A DNA stretch of 64,000 bases from Straminergon stramineum (lineage: Eukaryota > Streptophyta > Bryopsida > Hypnales > Calliergonaceae). The notes below the pieces were generated by a model that searched no databases, had not been told where the DNA came from, and was given only the letters and a program-made list of their open reading frames with translations. A program made the translations under genes and the position numbers. Shown here in pieces: positions 57,379 to 64,000 of this stretch; position 1 is the stretch's first letter; the number at the start of each line of letters is the position of its first letter. The stretch covers positions 312,501-376,500 of the forward strand of contig OY987271.1 of NCBI GenBank assembly GCA_963920665.1, read 5' to 3'.

Positions 57379-57667
57379 CTCGGGGGGTAGTGAGTGGTTG
57401 GAGTAGCAACCTACATGCGAACAAATGATAGGGTATTTTAAAAACATGGGGGCTAATAATTATAATTGGGTTTAGAATAATATAGGGTATCAAAAATGGC
57501 ATTGGACATCTTTATTGTACAATAGGGTATGGAATAATAGGTCCTATTAGAAAATTACATAATGATAGCATGTGAAAAAAATAGTAATAATAATAATTCA
57601 TACCCCCCTATAAAATAGTGGTTGTTTGCACCTATATCCTTATTTTTTTAACACACTGCCCTCCAAG
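57379..57667 (+). mobile_element. MITE of the 8-bp-duplication type, copy 1
   Basis: Ends CTCGGGGGGTAGTGAG and, reversed, CTTGGAGGGCAGTGTG. The flanks AAAATGAG (57371-57378) and AAAACAAG (57668-57675) agree at 6 of 8 positions. The body is near-identical to 61547-61829. It has no coding frame. Confidence 0.7.
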
Positions 57668-57946
57668 AAAACAAGACTTATGGGGGCCATTGCATACAAA
57701 CAAGATGAATCTTGGATCTCATTTCTTTTAACATTTCATAGAAAAGAGAATCGAAATCCTTGATGGATGTATGTTAACTGATTTTTCTCACACTTAACAA
57801 AAAAGGGAATGTCATTATTCTTTGTCAATAAACTAAATTTTTCAATGCCACTTTGTACACAAAGAAATGTATATTCTAAGAAGATGGATTTTTGGTTGGA
57901 CAAAGCTGAGAGGCTCAAAATCCATAAAATTTAATTATAGGTAAAA

Positions 57947-58531
57947 CCCAAGGAGATCACTTAGTGTGTCCATTTGGAACCACGTGTGTTAAGATGTTAG
58001 ACCCCCTATATTATATTCTAAAATTTAAATAAAAGGAAAAGAAAAAAATATGACTAGATTTTTCTACTTTGAAAGTTTATGTTGTGAATTATTGGTATTT
58101 TTTTTAGATAGTTATAATTAGTTACAAATTTTTGAAGTAAAAAGATACACTACAGAGCTAAAAATAACTTTCACATCCCTATTTTACATAAGAAAAAATT
58201 GTCTAAAAAATGAACAAAAAATTCCTAAAAATAACACCCTATTGAAAGTTCATTATTCTTGAATAATGATGCAATGGTCATCTAAAATGTATTCTCTATA
58301 AATATTTGAGTTAAAAAACATGCCATTTTAGTTCATTATTCAACCTATTCTAGAAATCATTTCATATCTTATTTGAGTTGGAAATTTTTGGCAATAGAAA
58401 CCTAAAGTCATTATTAAACAAAGCTCAAAGTGATAGGTTGAAATTATTATTTATTAAAAAGTATATAGGGGGGCAAAAAATCACTTTAACACACATGGCT
58501 TGTTATGGATATACTAAGTGATCTCCCCGGG
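57947..58531 (+). mobile_element. MITE with GGAGATCACTTAG ends, 585 bp
   Basis: Ends CCCAAGGAGATCACTTAG and, reversed, CCCGGGGAGATCACTTAG, with inverted similarity continuing for about 60 bases (GTGTGTTAA, CCCCCTATA). The flanks AGGTAAAA (57939-57946) and AGGTGAAA (58532-58539) are an 8-bp duplication with one mismatch. The ends match the right end at 40102 and resemble those of 17585-20952. It is non-coding. Confidence 0.8.
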
Positions 58532-58539
58532 AGGTGAAA

Positions 58540-60253
58540 ATAATGTTGCATTAATGAAGTTGGTACCCCCTTCTTGACCTCATGATCTAGTCCACACAAC
58601 ATGCTAATTTCAAACTCTAAAGGCACCACTATTATGTTCATGGGCCATCAAGAGCTCAAGTTGATAAGAACGTCCTAAATTTCTCAAATGTTCATTTTCA
58701 AAGATTTAATAAGCACCTATTCACTACTACTTGATTATTGCTTCTCCAAAAATTAATGGTTGTAATAGTGTTCTTATATCAATACCACATCACTTGCAAT
58801 GTAGGTTTAGTGGATAGCAAATTGCACGCATGGGAATGCACAACAAGATACTACTCAATCTGGAACATAAGAGTTATTCTATAAGCCTAGATAGGAACAG
58901 ACCTTAAGAAATGGAATGTTTTTGTCTATTGAGTATTATAATTCAATTAGTATTAACCCCTCACCGCCGAAGGGGACCAAAAGTGTCCTTAGCTCAAATT
59001 CAAAGTGTTGTAACTTTTGCATCCGATGTTTGAATTCAATAAAAGTTGTTGAAAATTTTGAACTCTCTTCTAGTTTGTGTGGTAAAATTTTCAAAACAAT
59101 ATAAGATTTACTCAATTTTTGGAAGCCAATCGAAGTTCACAAGTTCAATTTGAGTTCACCAAACTACATTTGATGGTTGCAACTTTAGGAGCTTGTATCC
59201 CCTTCATCCAAAGTTTGTTTTCAATAAAAAAAAATTGGGGTTATGTTCTTTTTGAAGTCTAGTTATAGTGGTAGAATTTTCATGTCAATACAAGTTGTTT
59301 TGAATGTCTAGGAGCAATTCCTAGTTCAAAATCCAAACATTTTTGGATTACAATGAACTTTGGTGGCTTGTTTTTTCTTCATACAATGTTTGTTTCCAAT
59401 AAAACAAATTTGGAAAAGTTGCGCATACTAGTCTAGTTTGTGTGTGTAAAATTTCATATCAATCCAAGAAATTATGAGTGACTGAGAAGCATTTTAGTAG
59501 AAGGAGTTTCAATTTTGGTGTGTTTTTAGCAACCTTTCTTGCTATTTTTTTACATTTCAAAGCCATTTTGCAAACACGATGAGTCAATTGAATGATATTT
59601 TTTTTCATCAATGTGTTTTTATGCTGATTGTGAATCACTTTATAGTTTCAAGTTTCTTCATTTGAGTAGATTTAAAAACCGAATTTTGCCTCCAAATGTA
59701 TTTTTAGGAAAATTTCAGCATCCTTTTTCAACACTAAAACATTATAATCTTGAAATCTATGCAGTCAAATTACACCCAATTTGATGCATGTCATCTACAA
59801 CAAGTGCACTACAAGATTGTACGGTTGAAATCTCTATAATTCATTGAAAATTATATCTATAACACTTCAAAAGGAATGTTGATTTTGAACCTATTTAGGG
59901 GTTGAGGGAACCTTGAGACATTCATCTATGGCCAAGTTTTTCTCTTTTGAGGTCACTAAAGTAAGCAAATCCACTATGAATTGTAGCCCTATGTGGAGTT
60001 CTCCAAATAAATTTTGTTGCATACTAATGTGGTTTTTCAATGCATTGAGTTTGCAATTGGGACGGAATTCAAGTGTGCAATACAATAGAGTTTTGCAGTT
60101 TGTGGCAAGTTTTGATTGGTTAAGGGAATATCGAATAAGACTGATAATACACACTTCTTGCCTTGTGAAAATTTTCAAGAGGGTGGATGTGAAGTAGAAA
60201 TTTCATTGGTTTGGCATTGAGAAATTTGTGAGATATTTGAGGAAAATCTCTAT
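58540..60253. other. Gap with a tandem array of about 168 bp
   Basis: About 59005-59470 holds three diverged units, each with a GTTGTAACTTT/GTTGCAACTTT/CAATGAACTTT start, (T/C)CATCCAA or CATACAATGTTTG, TTCAATAAAA, and CTAGTTTGTGTG/CTAGTTATAGTG before AATTTTCA. The stretch starts with TTAACCCCTCACCGCC (58953) and ends with TTTAGGGGTTGAGGG (59894), which might be decayed ends of a TTAA-type element. No gene is supported. Confidence 0.5.
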
Positions 60254-60255
60254 TA

Positions 60256-60630
60256 AAGTGGAAGCATCCAAAACCGTTAATATAAGCAATTTAGCATAGT
60301 TGGAGGTCCCTTTTTCTAGAAGAAATATTTTTGTAGTATTAGCAATTGAAAATCATAAATTTTCAAAAACAAAATTATAATTTTTGGATATGGCATATAT
60401 TTTCTATCAATTTTCAAAGTTGTAGCTCCCCAAACCACTAAATGTGACACATAGGTGGACTTGAAATCAAATCAAAACTTGACAATTTAGTAGTCAACCA
60501 ATCAATAGTTTGTAAAGGGATGATTTAATGACTTTTTATAGGGACACTTCAATGAAAGCTTAGGGACATTTCTAGAGAGCTCTACTATACATTAATGGGA
60601 ACGAGGGGATGCTATTGGATGTTTCTACCT
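60256..60630 (+). mobile_element. TA-type MITE, family B, copy 2
   Basis: Begins AAGTGGAAGCATCCAAAACC and ends, reversed, AGGTAGAAACATCCAATAGC, flanked by TA (60254-60255 and 60631-60632). Same orientation as the copy at 32265-32649. Non-coding. Confidence 0.75.
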
Positions 60631-60632
60631 TA

Positions 60633-61538
60633 CAATCAACCAATGTGGATTCACTAAACATAATTTGAATACAAGAGAGTTTTGTAGATGTGACATGTTT
60701 TGAATGGTTAAGTAATCAAAGAAGTCAAACAGCTCAACTCTCCTACATTAAGATTATATCCAGTACTAGCCAAGTAGGCCAAATCATCAAAAGTAATCGT
60801 AAGTCAATACCAACCTTGCTACCTCTGGCTTTGTAGGTCCTAATCAGTCCGGGTACGCAACTCTCGTATTATATGGCCCTAATAATAATCACTTATAATG
60901 CATTTTAGTTCACTCTCAAGAGATTGAATTTGTTTTAATGTAGAAAACTCTTATAGCCCTTTTAACAAGGAATCAAAAAATATAATTATGTACATGAAAT
61001 GAATTTTCTTTGAGGACAATAATAGCATTAAGAACCTAATTATATGAGTTTTTTTAATACATGTATCATGGGACAAGCTACCCAATTTTTTGGACTTTTT
61101 CATAAAAATTTAGGATTTTTTATTATAAATAAAACACTATAAATGAATTTTAATTTTAATTTGGAGGGAAATTTTTGTATGGATTTTTAAAAATTATGCT
61201 TAAGTGTTTAAATTCTTCATATATATTGTGAATTTTTTCTAATATGCATGCAATCCAACATTTTCCAACATTTCATTTTTTTTAATTTGGTCTTCTCCTA
61301 AATTTTTGGTCTTTTTAATTTGATATAATTTTTACAAAAGCCATCCTCCAAGCCATTTTAATGCCAATGCCCTTGTGTATAATATAAGAGGTGCATACCC
61401 TGGCTAATCAACAATTATTTTTGATAACTTGCTTTGCTTTGCACTTACCTAGTCCATTGGTGTGCTTTGTATTTCCATAGGATACATGTAGGGAAAGACG
61501 AGTGACATTAGCATATGAAAGGACAAGAATAGCCTTCT
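60633..61538. other. AT-rich gap
   Basis: T-rich and A-rich runs; nothing recognised. Confidence 0.35.
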
Positions 61539-61546
61539 TGGGGCCC

Positions 61547-61829
61547 CTCGAGGGGTAGTGAGCGGTTGTAGTAACAACATACGTGCGAACAAATGATAGG
61601 GTATGTTAAAAAATGGGGGGCTAAAAATTATAAATGGGTTTAGAGTAATATTAGGGTATCGAAAATGGCATTAGACATCTTTAATGTACTATAGGGTATG
61701 GAATGATAGGTCCCATTAGAAAATTATATAATGATAGCATGTGAAAAAAAAAATAATTCATAACCCCCTATAAAATAGTGAATGTTTGCACCTATATCCT
61801 TATTTTTTTAACACACTAACCTCCTCGAG
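61547..61829 (+). mobile_element. MITE of the 8-bp-duplication type, copy 2
   Basis: Ends CTCGAGGGGTAGTGAG and, reversed, CTCGAGGAGGTTAGTGTG. The flanks TGGGGCCC at 61539-61546 and 61830-61837 are a perfect 8-bp duplication. The body is near-identical to 57379-57667 (for example AACAAATGATAGGGTAT, AATGATAGCATGTGAAAAAA and GCACCTATATCCTTATTTTT). Confidence 0.87.
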
Positions 61830-61837
61830 TGGGGCCC

Positions 61838-64000
61838 ACTTTGGGAAGGTGTATGGTTTTGCTATGACTCATACAATGGATCATTATATTTCAAAAATGA
61901 TTTGACCAAAATACATGTGAAATAAATCTTGATTTGTTCTTTAACCACAATAAAGTTTTAAATCCAATAATTGTATTTATGCGCAATAACCAAACAATCC
62001 ACAATGGGCTTCCTACCTTAATTGTGACTTGCTTGTGGAACCACCCCATCTAGATTCTTGCTTAAATATATACAAACTTCATATGTGAGCCCTAAAATTG
62101 ACCTATTTTTATGTATGAAGGTAGGTGTATTTTAGTTTAAACCTACTTTCAACACTTTGAAAAAATTTAGATTCTTCATATGGAATGTGAAATATGTATT
62201 TTGGTCAAAAAATGACTAATAGATGATTTTTAGAGCATCTATTAGATGGAAAAATGAAGACATTCATCCTTAAATATTCCCTTGGCAGAGTGCATTCTAA
62301 GCAAGGCCAATAAATGCTTTAAGAAATTATCTATCTAAGGAGATTTTCAATCAACAACAGAAAGACACTAGCATGTGAGCATGGAAATGCGAGTCTACAA
62401 GCCTTGAGCATATGTATAAATAGATACTCTACAACCATTGAAAGTGCTTATAGTATAAACACCCAGAATATAGGTATTTATAACATAGCCGTACAACCCT
62501 ATAATTGTGGAAGGTTTCTATAATATAGACACTTATAACATAGGTGTATAAACTCCTATGCTCGTGTGCTCATGATTATAGGGTCACATAATAGCAAATG
62601 TAATCAAGAACTCATGGCTACTCCAAGGAGGGATTTGGCAATGTCTATCGAAAAGGATCTAGAATAAGATTTGATTTACTAGGAGAAAATCATATTGAAA
62701 TATACATTATTTTACAATATTTTTGTGTTAGACAACCAATTTTACAAGCTTATTAGGGCCAATCAATCATTGCATTTACATGTAGAAGCATGTTAAAACT
62801 AACAGGGTATGATAATTAAGCAACAATGCTAGAGTGTAAGCGGGGAGCAACAAGCAATGAATGTTGAGCAATGAGCAATTAGATTTGAATGCTTTCTAGG
62901 AGGATTTTTACTAAAATAGTCATGTCAGAGTAATAAATATTATTGTCAAACCTAAAAATAGTAATGTTAGAAACCAAAAATAGAATAAATTACAAAAAAA
63001 ATTTACAAATTTTTTTATTTAAAATAATCAATGTTGCAATAAAATGTTGCATGAAGGGACATCCATTTATCCATGTATGAATGAACTTACATCCATGTTA
63101 TACATTCATCATCCATCCAAAAAAGGCTTCATTTGCACATTATAGTACATATTAGACTAGAAAATGGAGTGTAATTTTTAAATTTTCTTTTCCAAAAATA
63201 AAAATTTACAAAAATCCTTGAGATTTGCACTGTTGACCACAAAATCTATTAACTAGTTTGAGGCTAGTTTAGTGCCCCTCAAAACTAAATAGCACCTTCA
63301 TGGTTCATTTTAAATATAACAGCTAATCCTACATTGCAATTTGTTTGCAATTTAAAGTTCTTTGGAATAGAAAAATACCATTAAGGTCCATCTAGAGAAA
63401 TGTAATAATCAATTTGTAGTTGTTCATGAATTTCTTTTTGTAATCTCAAAACCTTTCATTTAGAAACATTGACTTTATAGACCAAATATTTATTTTTTCA
63501 CCACTTCTTCGTGAGCCTCTCTGGTACCGAAGAAGCTTCCTTCCACACATGGGGTTCAACTTTTTTTCACAACCTCTTCATAAACCTCTTTGGAATATGA
63601 CTTTTGCTCCATTGAAGATGTTGGTTTGTTAATTATCGTGACAATATGTACATCCTTGGACAACAACACTAGAGTGTGAGCAAGAAGCAAAACACCAACA
63701 AGCAATGAGGGTTGAGCAATTAGCATTTAAATTTGAGCAATCATTAAGACAATAAGAATTCTTTACTAAAAAGAGACATATTAAAGTTATAAATTATGAT
63801 GTCAGACCCCAAAATAGTAATTTCCATATTATTGAAATATAAATTATTCAAGTAGAATTCAAAAAAGTGAATTTATTGTTGAAATTTTTTAATTTAAATT
63901 AGTTGATTTAGCATTCAAATGCTATAGATAGGGCCAAGAATGGTAGCCTAGCCTCTCCTACAACAAAAAGGTATTGCCATAGAAATGATGTGCAAATGAA
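61838..64000. other. Gap with a direct repeat of about 190 bp
   Basis: 62818-63000 and 63663-63850 share CTAGAGTGT.AGC..G.AGCAA, AACAAGCAATGA, GTTGAGCAAT, AGCAATTAG, TTTACTAAAA and AAAATAGTAAT in the same order. A local pair TTTCACCACTTCTTCGTGAG/TTTCACAACCTCTTCATAAA lies at 63495-63590. No gene is supported up to the window end. Confidence 0.45.

Noticed and set aside
59891..60197. Opposed 94-95 codon frames on both strands
   Set aside because: No conserved motif; AT-rich sequence between repeats makes chance likely.
1..64000. tRNA, rRNA, CRISPR or bacterial-type operon structures
   Set aside because: None could be recognised; intron-containing genes and plant-type transposons show eukaryotic nuclear DNA.

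Overview
The window reads as nuclear DNA of a green plant. It holds two intact, intron-rich housekeeping genes of plant type, a COPII coat subunit SEC24 of the AtSEC24A kind and ribosomal protein eS6 (RPS6). Both are on the + strand and both are embedded in AT-rich, transposon-filled DNA. Small introns (roughly 70-700 bases), a telo-box in front of RPS6, a PPR-gene fragment and plant-type CACTA and LTR elements support a land plant. I lean towards a seed-free plant (bryophyte or lycophyte) but cannot prove it from this window.

Layout: 1-2175 is the tail of an LTR-retroelement relative with a coiled-coil gag-like ORF. 2664-3790 is a diverged repeat that runs up to the SEC24 transcription unit. 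SEC24 occupies about 3800-14600, with 25 coding exons, 1169 codons and all splice phases consistent. 14612-20952 holds a TA-type MITE, a TTAA-flanked element and a complete 3.4-kb DNA transposon with an 8-bp target duplication. That transposon carries the C-terminal part of a transposase-like protein, minisatellites and a captured PPR-gene fragment. 22440-25197 (-) is a broken DUF7869-like transposon protein. 25200-30530 is AT-rich with tandem duplications. 30532-31829 is a solo LTR with a perfect 5-bp target duplication. 32265-32649 is a MITE, and 33299-33391 a fragment of a DHH1/DDX6-type DEAD-box helicase. 33846-40102 is a large, broken relative of the 3.4-kb element that keeps zinc finger, DDE-like core and C-terminal domain; its right end lies inside retroelement sequence. 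40275-42500 (-) is a gag-only retroelement. 46535-48819 is a non-autonomous CACTA element. 50312-51626 is a second solo LTR of the same family, inverted, with its own 5-bp duplication. 51735-52515 is a second copy of the repeat found in front of SEC24, and it leads directly into RPS6 (five exons, 247 codons). 54681-64000 has no gene that I can support; it holds five MITEs and several tandem or direct repeats.

The two genes are unrelated in function (vesicle coat, ribosome). The most interesting material is the transposon family with an 8-bp target duplication. It comprises a coding member, a deleted member that captured a PPR fragment, and three small MITEs, all in this one window. Its transposase motifs look most like the P/THAP9/Kolobok group, which I understand to be poorly documented in land plants. 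Other points are the shared repeat lying directly upstream of both housekeeping genes, and the altered zinc-finger spacing in SEC24.
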